64,000 nt of DNA from Pseudo-nitzschia pungens. Taxonomy: Eukaryota; Bacillariophyta; Bacillariophyceae; Bacillariales; Bacillariaceae. The stretch's first letter is position 1. The number at the start of each line of letters is the position of its first letter. The notes below the pieces were generated by a model. It searched no databases. It had not been told where the DNA came from and saw only the letters and a list, made by a program, of their open reading frames with translations. The stretch is taken from NCBI GenBank assembly GCA_037355855.1, contig CM074761.1, forward strand, positions 1,755,346-1,819,345. Reading direction: 5' to 3'. Made by a program: the position numbers and the translations under genes. This document shows positions 33,468 through 44,506 of this stretch, piece after piece.

Positions 33468-34690
33468 AATAAACCTCGGATTTTTTGCATGCCGAAATGA
33501 TTACTTGTACACGTACGAGTAAGATCTTACCTGTACCCGGCATCATTATCTGTGTTTTTCATGTCTTTCTGATCAGACCTCGTTCGCCCACGAGAGATGT
33601 GATCAGTATCTTCAATTCAAAGGCTCGTTCGGCGCTCTCAACGACTAAGGTTACCGGTAGACGTTAAAGTCCTCAAGGAAGGAGGTAGCACGTACGTAAC
33701 TTACGTACTTGAAGCAAGAGTACGGTAATTTATCACACCCTACAAATTCTTACTGTAAACTATGCTCGGTATCAACGCAAATCATTATTATTTTTGAAAC
33801 TAGTACTGTACTAGGTTGGATACTACGTACGTAAGGTTACGTTATCATTGTATTCGTACTTTCAATTTTGTTGTTGTTGAAAAAAAACCCTCAACTCTGA
33901 TGAAGTTGGAACAATCTTTTCATTGAAGAGCGTTCGACCGTTATGATTTCCGCGCACGCTGCATAGTATACGGAGTTGACAATAATAGCCCCACCACAAA
34001 ATGGAGCGTTGGAGTTGGTGAAACCCCGATATCGGCTCCATCTCGCCCTATGAAATCGTGTTTGGCTTTTCAAAATCATGTGCCATCTGCATACTTTATT
34101 GCCGATAACTTAAATTCATGAAACTCCTACCAGTTTGGAAATGGCATGATACCTCCTACCAGCATCCACATGAACTAAGAAGTCGAACTGAAACATTTTT
34201 CGGAGTCGTAGACGGGAAGAGCGAAGTCACCTGAATTCAATACAACAGTACATACTTACATCGTACATCTATTGGGCCCTGACCGAACCGAAAACCTTGA
34301 CGAGACCGAGGCAGAACAGCAGTTGCTCCAATCGTTCTCTTTTAACAGAGGATAGTAGCTGCAGTCTAAGGTCGGTTTGAAGAAAACGGCTGAAATATCG
34401 ATTTGGCTTTCGTCCTATACCGCATTACTATCACCGAAACTTTCAGATAGTTTCTCTCCTTGCTCCCTCCGATTCCGACAGCAACTTCTTTCGAACCTAG
34501 CTCGAGACGGAACAGGTTGTTCGCAAGGTATTGGACAAGCGTGAGGTGATTTAACTTCAATGAATGTTTCGATCGAAAATCAATTGCAATACAATCAACT
34601 ACCGACGCGAAACAATTCCCTACGCTTCCACAAATCATCAATAAGCAGTAACTTGCAAAAGCGTCTCTAACGTATATTGCACCCGTATCA
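33468..34690. other. Intergenic
   Basis: Contains the palindrome GTAAGATCTTAC (33519-33530) and several TACGTAC and GTAAGGTTAC words to about 33850. It also includes the upstream region of gene C, where a missing 5' exon could lie. No supported gene. Confidence 0.5.
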
Positions 34691-37600
34691 ATGGCCGGAC
34701 AAAACGAACAACGCCGGGAATCCTCGTCCAATAGTAGTTTCAGGGACGACATGACAGCTTTTGGAAATCGACCATCTCGGAACGTGATGAGGTCTACACA
34801 ACCCTACAACAGTCACTCAATCGACAGGAATCCTCTCAACCCCATTAAGGACGGCGAAGATAGACTGTCTATCTCCTATACATCCACGACAACATACGCC
34901 GGTTACAATTCGAACAACGAACCAGAAGACAACACAACGAAGCTCTATGCTTCCAAAAGGCTCGGGTTTGGAGGTGTTTCGTACTTCCCTGATCAGGTCG
35001 CGAGAGTATCGTATGTAGCCTCCGTTGTGAAACCAGATGTTAACGGGGAGTATCTAAAGGATTTGCAAGATGGAATGGATGTTCTGGCGACCCGGTTGGC
35101 GCCTTCGTTTTTTCCAGGGGCGATTGTCCGTGCTGTCACTACGCAAGTTGACGGTTACTTTCCAGCAGGTGAGATTTGAACGTTCTTAGATCAAAAAAGA
35201 CGAAACTATGCTGAGGGGTTCCCGCACCAAAGAACCTTTGAATCGAAGTGTGTCACCCGATTTGCTTTGGACTTCTGTGTCGTGTCGAGATTTGTTCTGT
35301 GCTAAAGAATCAAAAGCCTTTTCTCAATCATTGATTCTCTGTCCCTCCTCAACGACAACCTTTCTCTTTCGCGTTTGAACTACAGTTTGTCCATCCGAAA
35401 GATTCACAAATTGTCAAGACGTGACCGCATCGATCGGGATCTACCTAAGCGCAATTCCAATTACAGCAAACGAGACCGAAACCGGGAGCTACAATAGCTT
35501 TAGCAGCCACACGGGCGCGCAGGGAGGAAAATTCGTGGTCGATCCATCCACAATGACGGAAGAATTGATTGCCTTTCAAGAATCGTTTGAGGCTGCAATT
35601 GCCAACAACGAACTGCAGGAGGCTATTGAACACCAATATTGGAAAAAGCAAGACGGCGACAGCAATCCGCCAGTAGTAATTGTGACGGAAACAATCGGTA
35701 ATGTTGACGCCGTAGTGGATATCGGTAATGATGCACCCGGTGTTACGGATGGATCAGAAGTTGATGGTTTTGATACCGGAGAAGGTGGAACAAACGATGA
35801 ACTTCCGTTTGTAGCTGAAAACAGTGGTGATATCAGCACTGATACTACGGACGAAACGAACAATGTTGCATTAGATGCCCCCATCTCCACAGTAATTGTG
35901 GGAGATGGATCAGAGGACGGAAAAAAGATTGGTGTGGCAACTGGTGGAGTCATCGGGACAGTTCTGATATCTTTGGTGTTGGTCTCTCTTCTTGCATTGT
36001 CAAGACGACGGAGGCGCAGGGACATCGATAGTAGAGGTGCTTCGTTTGTAAAAGCAATGAATAATTCAAAGAGAAATCACGGCAGGGCACACTCGAGGCC
36101 AAAGATTGTCGAAGGGACTGGTGATCACAGTGAAAGCTTCGACCAAAGTGGCCTGATCCTATTGCAAAATGTTTACTTGGCGGAAGGCAACAGTGAAGAG
36201 TACGTTGTTGATGTGGAAGAGGGAAACACGGGTAGGACGATGCGAACAACGGAGACAGCATCTACCAATACCACGGGATCATCGCACGAAAGGAGAATGC
36301 AAGAAATGCTTGTGCCCGTTATTCCCTCCAATACAAACAACTATGACTTTGGGGATAATAGAGACTCCGAAACAAGTGTTTCCGAAAGTGACGATTCAAA
36401 TCGAACTGTTTACAAGGAGGTTATGCTACCGATCACAGAATACAACTTAGAACGAGCAACTGACACAAACAATGTGGGTACGGGGGGAGTCAATAGCTGT
36501 GGTCTTGCATCATTGAACAACAAAGGACTACTTGATTCCTATGACGTCAAATATGACGATGACGATGACAACGAATACGTCATGTGTGAAGATAGTGACA
36601 GCTCTGTTGGGGAACACCTGCTGAGTGTGACTAGAAGTTCCGCGTTGGGTCTTCTCGCTACGAGGAGCTCTGAGATAATGGACGATTCAAGTGATCAGAA
36701 CCTTGATCCAACGATGGCGCCAATACCACTAACAAGATCTAACGTTGCCGATGCCATCCCCCCACATGAAGCAGAAAGCAACACTCCGGGTGCGTACGAC
36801 ACGAGCAGTGGGTCTCAGAAATCGCTTGTGCCACCTCTCAGTATAGCATCGTCGAATGAGAGTGGTCGAAGCATTGGAGCGATGGAAGAGGCACAGCCTC
36901 TCCAAGAAATGGATTTGGCCATCGCGAACGGTGATTGGGCCACCGTAGGAGCTACTGCAGCTCTCATGGCAATCAATTCTGTTCCACCAGACCAGCAGTC
37001 ATCAACTCGACGTAAAAAGAGAGGATCTTTTTCTTCTTCGTCTTCGTCAGTTTCATTGTTAGACTACAATGAAAGAGCACACGAATTGGACAAATTAATA
37101 CAAGCTGGAGATTGGGAAGGCGTAGCAGTCACAGCTGCGAAATACGATGCCGAAGGGGATGTGGGAGAAAATCGATCATGTCTATCGAGGGCGAGCACCC
37201 ATGGTTCCGAAACCGAAGGATCACACGCAAACGACAGCGGTGCGTCCCACATGGATTATTCTTCAGTTGATCGGAGTATGAACACAGGAAGGTCGATGAC
37301 GACATCTGCTTCCCAAACAGAGCGGTTGCAGGAGATTCGTAAGCGAGTGACGGAAATGGTCCGAGATGTAGTACCCGACGAGGTCGACAATGTCGACGAA
37401 ATGATGATGCAATTCAGAGGAAAAGAAGAGGAACTCATGGAAACACTAAGGACTATGAAAGAACGAGATGTGGCAAGAAAAGCTCGACTAGCATCTCAGA
37501 GTCTTGCCAGGAGCAACACGCGTTCTCGTGAAAAAGCGGAAGATTTTCCCTCTGCTACTGATGATGAGTCAGAACATGCTTCGCCAGTACATGCTTCGTC

Positions 37601-37895
37601 AGATGAAACGATGACCACGATTGTCGAAAGAGGTGAATTGACGGAAAAGACCCAAGATTCATACCAAAACTCATACAATACTATATCATCAAAGAACAAT
37701 GCAAGTTCTTCGATAACTACGGACGAAACGGAGGAAAACGTAGAACAGCCTCGCACGCCGAATGCTGGATCCTTCACCAATGCAACAACCGTGGACCCTG
37801 ACAAAGCTGCCGCCGATGCGGCTGCTTGGGCAATCCAACGAAGTCTAGACGAATTGATGGAAAGAGAACAGAGAGAAGCCTATTTGGAGAAGTGA
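34691..37895 (+). CDS. Gene C: single-pass membrane protein with GDW repeats, paralogue of A and B
   Basis: Exons 34691-35168 and 35386-37895 (intron 217 nt, GTGAGA donor, CAG acceptor) code 995 residues. The join restores CPSERFTNCQDVTASIGI, matching A's CPS...CETVTASVDI, which supports the splice. The upstream piece VARVSYVASVVKP...DGMDVLATRL matches the ectodomain start of A and B. A membrane helix (about residues 344-366, GGVIGTVLISLVLVSLLAL) is followed by RRRRRR. The cytoplasmic part is acidic with two GDW repeats (about 666 and 724), the coiled-coil VPDEVDNVDEMMMQFRGKEE (about 804-860) and the ending AAAWAIQRSLDEL. It lacks the signal peptide, EF-hand and Pro-Thr repeats of A, so either a 5' exon is missed or the protein uses its internal helix for membrane insertion. 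Confidence 0.85.
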
Positions 37896-38320
37896 TAACG
37901 ATACAGCTGCAGGAGATACTAGAAAGTAAATAATCACGATACATCTTCATCACTGGTGGGTTTTTTTCTTCTTCTGAGGTTGCTGTTCAAATTTTACTGC
38001 GTGATTGAATCTTTATCCCGTAAACCTACATTTATTTTATATCATCATAACGAATAGATATTTTCATGCCAAATCACAGTTTACAAATATATTCCTCTCT
38101 GCATCCGAAACAGCTCAATAATGTTGTATTTCCCTCAATCAAGTTTCGTGACAGTGGAGATTGCTATAGTATTCTGCCTACGTGTGTGATTCATTATGAA
38201 TTTAATAGTGATCTTGTACACGGCTCCAAATTTGAGCTGAGAAAGAACAGCGAAGGACGAACTAGGTTTGAGTCTACATCAAACCGGACAACAAAATTCA
38301 TCCGTGGTGTCCGATATCAT
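37896..38320. other. Intergenic between converging genes
   Basis: AT-rich 3' flanks of gene C and of the minus-strand coiled-coil gene. No supported gene. Confidence 0.6.
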
Positions 38321-39736
38321 CTACGTCAGGATGTCATTGAAGTTCATAAAAAGACCATGTGCTTCTGAATTCTTTCTTGTCGTTCGTTTCGCCTGTGGAG
38401 GAACAGTTGTTCGCGCTGTTACCGATGCAGTGACTGTTTGTTGCTCCATCGTATCGTACTGCGTAAAGTGGGATGACTGTGGAGAACTTGACCGCGCAGT
38501 TTCGGCTGAATACTGATATTGCTTTTGTTCTTGTTCATCTCCGTCCATCCCAACTACATCTTCCCGAGACCGATCTGAAGCGTTATTGTTGTTGAATATT
38601 TGGTCGACACTATTGCGGTTGAAAAAGCTCCAATATGCCCTTTCGAATTCTTCCTGATGTCGCTCAAGGTCCTCCAATTCTTGTTGTTCCAGGCGGAGTA
38701 GTTCTTCTTCTCGGTCACGGTGGAGCTGCTCTCGGTGACGATCTTCTTCTTCTTCGAGATTCAACATTCTCTGATCTTCTTCTTCTTCGAGATTCAACAT
38801 TCTCTGATCTTCTTCTTCTTCGAGATGCAACATTCTTTGGTTTTCTTGGTCTTGAAATTCTTGATGCCGCTTCTGAGCCTCAATCGCGGCCTCCTCTAGA
38901 ATTTGTTGTTCTCGACGTGCAAGCAACAATCTCTGTTCCAATTCCCTTCTTTTTGACTGTTCTCGATTTATGAGTTCTTCCATCTCCGCTTTTGCCCTCT
39001 CAAAGTGTGTCAATTCTAGTTTTAGTTCTTGGCGAATGCAATCAGACCTATCCCGCATGTCATAGAGCATTCGTTGAAATTTATCCATGTCGTTTTTGTG
39101 CGACTGTCGTTTCTTGTTGAATTCGTTTTCCAATTCTTCGTTTTCTTCGTCCACCTGGCGAAGCTCAATCTCAATGGTCCTGCGTTCGGCAGCACTATGA
39201 GAGTGCTGATGTTGCTGTTTGTAATCGTCATCTTCAATCATATCATCAAAATCAAAGTCGTCGACCAATTCGCTTTCGATTTCGTCGACTTCGTCATCGG
39301 AATCAACGAATCCCGAGTCAACGTCCGCTGGAGGCAGCTGTGGATGAGAAAATTCAAATATCTGTTTGCGCTGGAGTTCCACCAGGTCTTTTAACTTCTT
39401 GATTTCTTTTTCGTGCATGTGGCGTTCTTTTTGCAACATGCTGTCCGCATCTTCTACCGAAATCAATTCATAGAACCGGCCTAGTTTTTTGCTATTCCCT
39501 ACATCGTTTGCTGCAGAAAGCTCGACTGTCCTTCGATGACACTGATTCTCGTTCGATGCAACGGGATGGAAAGAGAGAGGAGAATATGAATGCAGGTTTG
39601 CCCCGCGAGAAGAAGTAACCCCTAACACCGGGCGCTGCGGAGAAAGCGCGTCGGTCGACAGGCATTGAAAAAACAGGACAGCAGTTAGCAATTTAAGGAT
39701 GCTGTAGTTATGAGGGACAATTACGTTGGACGACAT
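38321..39736 (-). CDS. Secreted or plastid-targeted coiled-coil protein (471 aa)
   Basis: Single exon, ATG at 39736. The N terminus is a signal peptide (ILKLLTAVLFFQCLSTDA) with LSPQRP after the likely cleavage site. A spacer follows, then an acidic segment (DVDSGFVDSDDEVDEIESELVDDFDFDD) and a coiled-coil of about 180 residues rich in Glu, Arg and Gln. This coiled-coil contains three near-identical copies of DQRMLNLEEEE (next entry). The C terminus is Ser/Thr/Gln-rich and basic. No enzymatic motif; a structural or scaffold role in plastid or endomembrane is likely. The family is not recognised, and coiled-coil similarity to myosin-like proteins would be uninformative. Confidence 0.8.
   Translation of the reverse strand: MSSNVIVPHNYSILKLLTAVLFFQCLSTDALSPQRPVLGVTSSRGANLHSYSPLSFHPVASNENQCHRRTVELSAANDVGNSKKLGRFYELISVEDADSMLQKERHMHEKEIKKLKDLVELQRKQIFEFSHPQLPPADVDSGFVDSDDEVDEIESELVDDFDFDDMIEDDDYKQQHQHSHSAAERRTIEIELRQVDEENEELENEFNKKRQSHKNDMDKFQRMLYDMRDRSDCIRQELKLELTHFERAKAEMEELINREQSKRRELEQRLLLARREQQILEEAAIEAQKRHQEFQDQENQRMLHLEEEEDQRMLNLEEEEDQRMLNLEEEEDRHREQLHRDREEELLRLEQQELEDLERHQEEFERAYWSFFNRNSVDQIFNNNNASDRSREDVVGMDGDEQEQKQYQYSAETARSSSPQSSHFTQYDTMEQQTVTASVTARTTVPPQAKRTTRKNSEAHGLFMNFNDILT
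38740..38838. repeat. 33-bp in-frame tandem repeat, three copies
   Basis: Units start at 38740, 38773 and 38806 and code 11 residues (DQRMLNLEEEE). The first two are identical; the third has drifted (T to G, giving His for Asn in the third unit). Eleven residues is three heptad-like turns, so the expansion keeps the helix in register. Confidence 0.95.
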
Positions 39737-40479
39737 TGTCGTTGTGACCGTTAGGTTGGATTATCTGGGATCCCGAATGATTGGCTGAGTTACCATGACA
39801 AAAGGATATTGAAGACGTCGGAGGTAGGAGTAAGCCTTTGGTATCCGTTGGAGGCATCAAGTTTTTGCTTTGTGATTGCTTCCGAACCATCTGGTAAGAT
39901 TTTACCATACAGAATAAAAGTTGGCGACGGAGAGGACATGCCTTTGCTTGGGTTTTCTTTGCACCCTACAAGCGGCAGGTAGGTTTCGCGGATTTTTTTT
40001 TCTTTTCTTTTCACGTTCGAACAACTGACGTATTTTTTTGTTTTTGTCCCTAAACAAGAATGTCATCTGTTTGGCAGCTGTGCGTCATCGTAAGAGAGTA
40101 TGTTTCATACCTAAGAAAAAAACATCCTTATAACTACGAATAACGTACGGTACTCACAATCCGTTCACGAGCTACGAGGTACTGTACAGTATGTGATAAA
40201 TTACGGTAAGGTTACGCTATTTCTACGAGGTACTCCCGTTGGCATCAAATCTTCGCGCCCAAATTTTTTCTGATACAGTTGTTTTGATTTTCGACTTTGA
40301 TGAAACCACGAACCTGGCGCCCTGGCGCCCCTTCATCTTTACCATCAACCACGAGTAAGGTTTACGTGAAGTAAGGTTACCGGTACAACGATGCATCAGT
40401 TTGATTGCCCGTGTCGGTGGATTTTTTCTTTCCATCTCCGTTCACGGTCGATGAATTGAATCTGTAACGAAGAACGACC
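39737..40479. other. Intergenic, shared upstream region
   Basis: Between the minus-strand coiled-coil gene and the plus-strand carrier. It holds GTAAGGTTAC words (about 40205 and 40374) and a CTGGCGCC direct repeat near 40315-40330. No supported gene. Confidence 0.55.
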
Positions 40480-41449
40480 ATGACCTCTATAACAACACCC
40501 CAAAATGTTGCGACTGATTGTGCCGTTCCGCTTCAAAAGAAAAGTACATTCGTCCAATCAAATGGTGGTGCCACGGCAGCTGCCTTGCTTCCAGTAGTTT
40601 GTGGTGGCCTTTCTGGAATGGTAGCAAAGACAGCAACGAATCCCTTGGAACGGATCAAAATGCTTTCCCAGACGGGGGATCATGGCATGAAGTCTACATC
40701 TATCATCGATCTGTTCAAGGGTATCATTCGCAACGAGGGTGTTCTTGGCCTGTGGGCCGGAAACGGCGCCAACTTGGTCCGAATTTTTCCCGCAAAGGGT
40801 GTCCTTTTTTCCACGAACGACGTGTACCAGGGAATCTTTCGCAAGGTCGCTCGCAAGTCAAAGAGCGAAAAATTGCCACTGTTCTACACATTCATTTCGG
40901 GAGGTTTTGCGGGCATGACCGCGTGTGCCTTCACCTATCCACTCGACTTTTGCGCAGGGGCGGATATGCGGAAAGCTAGCGGATCGTGGCAACAGGAAGG
41001 AGTACCGTGGGATTGTCCGCACCGTCGTCATGACGGTGAAAGATGAGGGATTTTTGGCTTTGTACAAGGGTGTAGCACCAACCGTCATGGGTGCTTTGCC
41101 GTACGAAGGAATCAAGTTCGGAACTGTTGGATTCCTGGAACAATGCTTCCCTGTAGAACAATCAACGCCCGTTAGAAAGATGCTCTTCGGGGGACTTGGT
41201 GGAGTTATCGCGGGGTTGGTAACATACCCCAATGATACCGTAAGGAGATTGCTTCAACTCCAAGGAAGTCGAGGATCGAAGACACATTATAATGGATATT
41301 TGGATTGCATACGACAAACATACAAGTCTGAAGGAGTGAATAGGTTCTACCGTGGATTCACGGTAAACATACTTCGGATGGCACCAAATGCTGCCGTTCA
41401 GTTTGGATCCTACGAAGTACTTAAGAATCTGACAAAGAATTACTTCTAA
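40480..41449 (+). CDS. Mitochondrial carrier family (SLC25) protein, one frame break
   Basis: Transporter of the inner mitochondrial membrane with three repeats of two helices. Repeat 1 has the signature NPLERIK (residues about 46-52) and the matrix EG-type helix (NEGVLGLWAGNGANLVRIFP). Repeat 2 has YPLDF, then KDEGFLALYKGVAPTVMGALPYEGIKF. Repeat 3 has YPNDTVRRLLQLQ and SEGVNRFYRGFTVNILRMAPNAAVQF. The frame breaks right after YPLDF at the TTTT run 40948-40951: one surplus base there would give the expected YPLDFAxGR-type signature and merge both frames into one protein of about 322 residues. Motifs suggest the nucleotide/ATP-Mg or CoA-type branch, but the substrate is not assignable. Confidence 0.88.
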
Positions 41450-41844
41450 CAATACTTAATACAGTATTGCTGACGACTCTACACCCTTCAAATTTCTGAA
41501 TTGAAAGGAAAATCGAAGGAGAGAAGGTGTTCATGAGAGATGGTGTACTCGTTACTATGCGCACTTGTTACGGTGGAGATGAATGTTTACAACCGCTCTA
41601 CAGAATATTCTTAAAACTTCTGGAGTGAAAATACAGCACGGTTCAAAAAATAAATATTATATTATATTATACACTATTAAGAATCCTGGTGGTCACTTCA
41701 ATCTAATGAGAACTGCAGTATTGTACAACCCTGAAGAGCTTTAAGTGGTGGAATAAAGTATTGCCAGCACTCAATCAAGTCATAATTCGAAGCATTGCTC
41801 GGATCTCGTTGCTGCTGGACAGAAAATGCTAGAGATACATGCGT
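41450..41844. other. Intergenic between converging genes
   Basis: AT-rich, with ATTATATTATATTATA near 41656-41671. No supported gene. Confidence 0.6.
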
Positions 41845-42973
41845 TCAAAGCATTCTTGAGTCTTTTTGCTCTTCATTCAGACTTTTGACGAAATAGGCGC
41901 GAATCAGAACACGATCGCTTCCATCGTATTTCAAATTTTGGTATGGCGTTCTTCCATGAACAACCTTTTGATTGTTAAAGAGTACCATCTCTCCTTCTCT
42001 AAGATGTATCCCCGACGGCCCAGCGTCCTTCAGCACTTTCCGTAAACTTTCGATAGCTTGCGAGGCCTCGGCATCTACTCCAATCATATTTTCCCAGTGG
42101 ACTGGAAGATGAAGGGATGTACCGTCTAAAATGGCTCTCGTTCGAGCGATATCCTCACCCATTACCCCTACATTCACCCATTGAGTTGATGCGGTAATCT
42201 TGAATCGATCCTCGCGAAGCGTCGCTACAACCTGCTTCGGTAACAGCTTGATTACCTTTTCAACTGATACCAAAGTTGTCTGAAGCTCTAGGTCGTCACC
42301 TTCGCGCAGACATACTAATCCTAATAAATCAGGAATTACGCCATGGTACGACATGTCTTGGTGGTAATTCAGGGTTCCAGCGGTGCTTGTCAAGGCCGAT
42401 CCTCCTGGTCCTGGTCTAGGAAATCCTTCATGGGCCCAAGGATTGCTTTTGAGGTAACAGTGATTCATTTGTTTGACAATGCAAGAAATAATCGAAAGGA
42501 GGAAAGAAAAAGGAATTAAGGACGGTGTGTAAGTTATTATCATCCATGATATGTTTGTATTCTAAAACTTCATTCATTGCTTTGATTGGTTTGAACTCGT
42601 ACCTATATTCTGTTTCAGCTTTGTAACCCACTGTGAACGTCCCAGCAAGTTCCCCAATCGCCAGCAATATAGCCTCTGCTACAAAGGTCGGCTTCTGCAA
42701 GCTACGGACTGATTCGTCAGTGGGAGTGGGGGGCACGTATGGATCAACGGGAAGATTTTCAAACACAATAGCATCAATTGAAGTTGAAGCATGCCAATCA
42801 TCTGAAAGAAGAAATGATAAAGTCATTCGAAGATTGTCATCGTTTGCTATATGTGGTGCCAATATATCTTTCGCTTGTTGTATGAAAATTTTCGTCTCGA
42901 CAATACTGTCCTTATCATTCCATTGTAATCGTGTTAGTTCACTTTCCAAAGCCATTTTTGTAGCGTCGGACAT
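41845..42973 (-). CDS. TauD/clavaminate synthase-like Fe(II)/2-oxoglutarate dioxygenase
   Basis: Minus-strand exons 42973-42603 and 42445-41845, coding 323 residues; the 157-nt intron (42602-42446, GTACGA donor, AAG acceptor) joins AETEYR to SNPWAHEG in frame. Iron-binding motif HQDMSYH (His-x-Asp) and the distal VVHGRTPY His with the 2-oxoglutarate-binding Arg in DRVLIRAY are all present, as is the middle PDLLGLVCLREGDDLELQTTLVS typical of the family. Start is ATG 42973, since the open frame begins two codons upstream without ATG. Such enzymes hydroxylate, desaturate or cyclise amino-acid-like substrates; the substrate here is unknown. No biosynthetic cluster partners sit next to it. Confidence 0.9.
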
Positions 42974-44506
42974 ACTCAAATGTACGATGTTGGCAAAACT
43001 TTTTCACAGAAGCATATATTGCACGGAATAACAATACAATGAAGCATCGGATTGAAGAGGGAGAATAAGCTGCATACCGATGTGAACATATAAAAAAAAG
43101 AAACATCATAAGTTTTGGAACAAGCTTACCACTGTGGTTGTTGCGGTTCCTGCAAAGATCGTTGCAGGGTCTTTTCATGAAATCCTGTCAGAATATGTTC
43201 GATCTGTTGCGTGCTATAGTGCAAGGAAAGCTTCAAAAATCATTGTTGGAAAAAAATGGAGCAAATCGCCGATTTCCGTGAACTATCTCGATGTTCGGCA
43301 ACTTACAGTCAATAGAACGGTGTAAAGACCAAGAATGTATCGAACTTTGAATTTTGCCATTATCCAAACGAAGAGGATTTGCATAGATGCGATGAAACTC
43401 CATCGCCCGCTATTCTGTTTCCAATTGAAACCTTGTTTTCTTCGTTTCTGCGACATAAACATCCTCCCGTCGCCATTATCTTTCATTCGAAACATGGAAA
43501 ATATATTTGCGATGTGTTGTGTTCGTAACGAATGATAAATGGGTTGTCCTTCTTTCTTTCTGTTGACTGATTCTCTGCTGCTTCGTCTATGGATTCTGTG
43601 AAAAACAGTTGTTTCATTGACTCCTGTTCTTCCTGTGATGCGTGTCGGAAAAAGAACAGGACCTATATTGGTTCCACCTAAATCTTCAACTCTTCGTGTA
43701 TCACTAAACGGATCATATTTTTAAAAATGTATCGAAAATCCATTGATCATGCGTCTCCTGTGTGCCCGGACTTACTTGGCGAATTGATGCTTGTGACTGT
43801 TTGGTTTTAAAAGCATGAAATGAGAGCAAGCCTGGCCTATTGGAAAATGAAGAGGGGTCGAAAAGAAATTCTTTTTCATTGCCAAGCAAGGCAAAAAGTT
43901 TTCCCATGAACCCATTGTGATGGGCATATGATATACTACCTCTGGTCCAAAATACTGTATCGATGACTCTTAACGATACACGATTTTCGAACGCACACAG
44001 AAGAGCCATCGATACAGTATTTTGGACCAGAGGTAGTACGGTACTAGGAGGCACCTTCGAGAGCGAAGTCAGAACAAACATTTTTTGATTGATGAAAGGA
44101 ATTTTGCTGGGAATTAAAATGGAACTCCGGCACTAGCTACAAGTAAGATTACCTTACGTACCGTAGTACGGGTACTTGTAGAGCTATGAGGCATGTAATC
44201 TTACTAGGTACTCGTACGATTACCAGGAACTCAGGCATTCATACCACATACCGGTCAGTGGTAAGATCTTACCAGTTCGGGTGTTACTGTATTGCCGATC
44301 GTCGGAAATTGAACCACGGACGACGGTTCCTACGAAAACCTAAATGATAGAAGTGATGAGAACTACAATGAATGCAGTGCGAAGTGATGAAAATGAAGAA
44401 GAGATTTAAACTCAAGCAGATTGATTACTACCAAGTCGCCTCTCGCTCTGGTCCTCTACGAATGAAACTCGTGTGAACCAACGAGGACATTTAAGACAAC
44501 GAGAAG
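42974..44506. other. Intergenic with a long hairpin
   Basis: Contains the inverted repeat 43934-44038 (next entry), the palindrome TGGTAAGATCTTACCA (44259-44274) and GTAAG/TACGTAC words to 44275. The short open frames are shadows or low quality. No supported gene. Confidence 0.55.
43934..44038. repeat. Inverted repeat with 38-bp arms
   Basis: Arm 43934-43971 is the reverse complement of 44001-44038, with 32 perfect pairs, one mismatch and five more pairs; the loop is 29 bases. The arm begins TACTACCTCTGGTCCAAAAT. No clear target-site duplication flanks it. It could be a small foldback element or an expressed hairpin RNA. Confidence 0.95.

Noticed and set aside
33891..34079. Minus-strand APFCGGAII...ACAE resembling a trypsin core
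   Set aside because: Only about 20 residues, no catalytic triad, no flanking homology; likely chance.
41845..42973. Link of the dioxygenase to a domoic-acid type cluster
   Set aside because: No terpene cyclase or P450 neighbours, and the enzyme has only generic TauD features.
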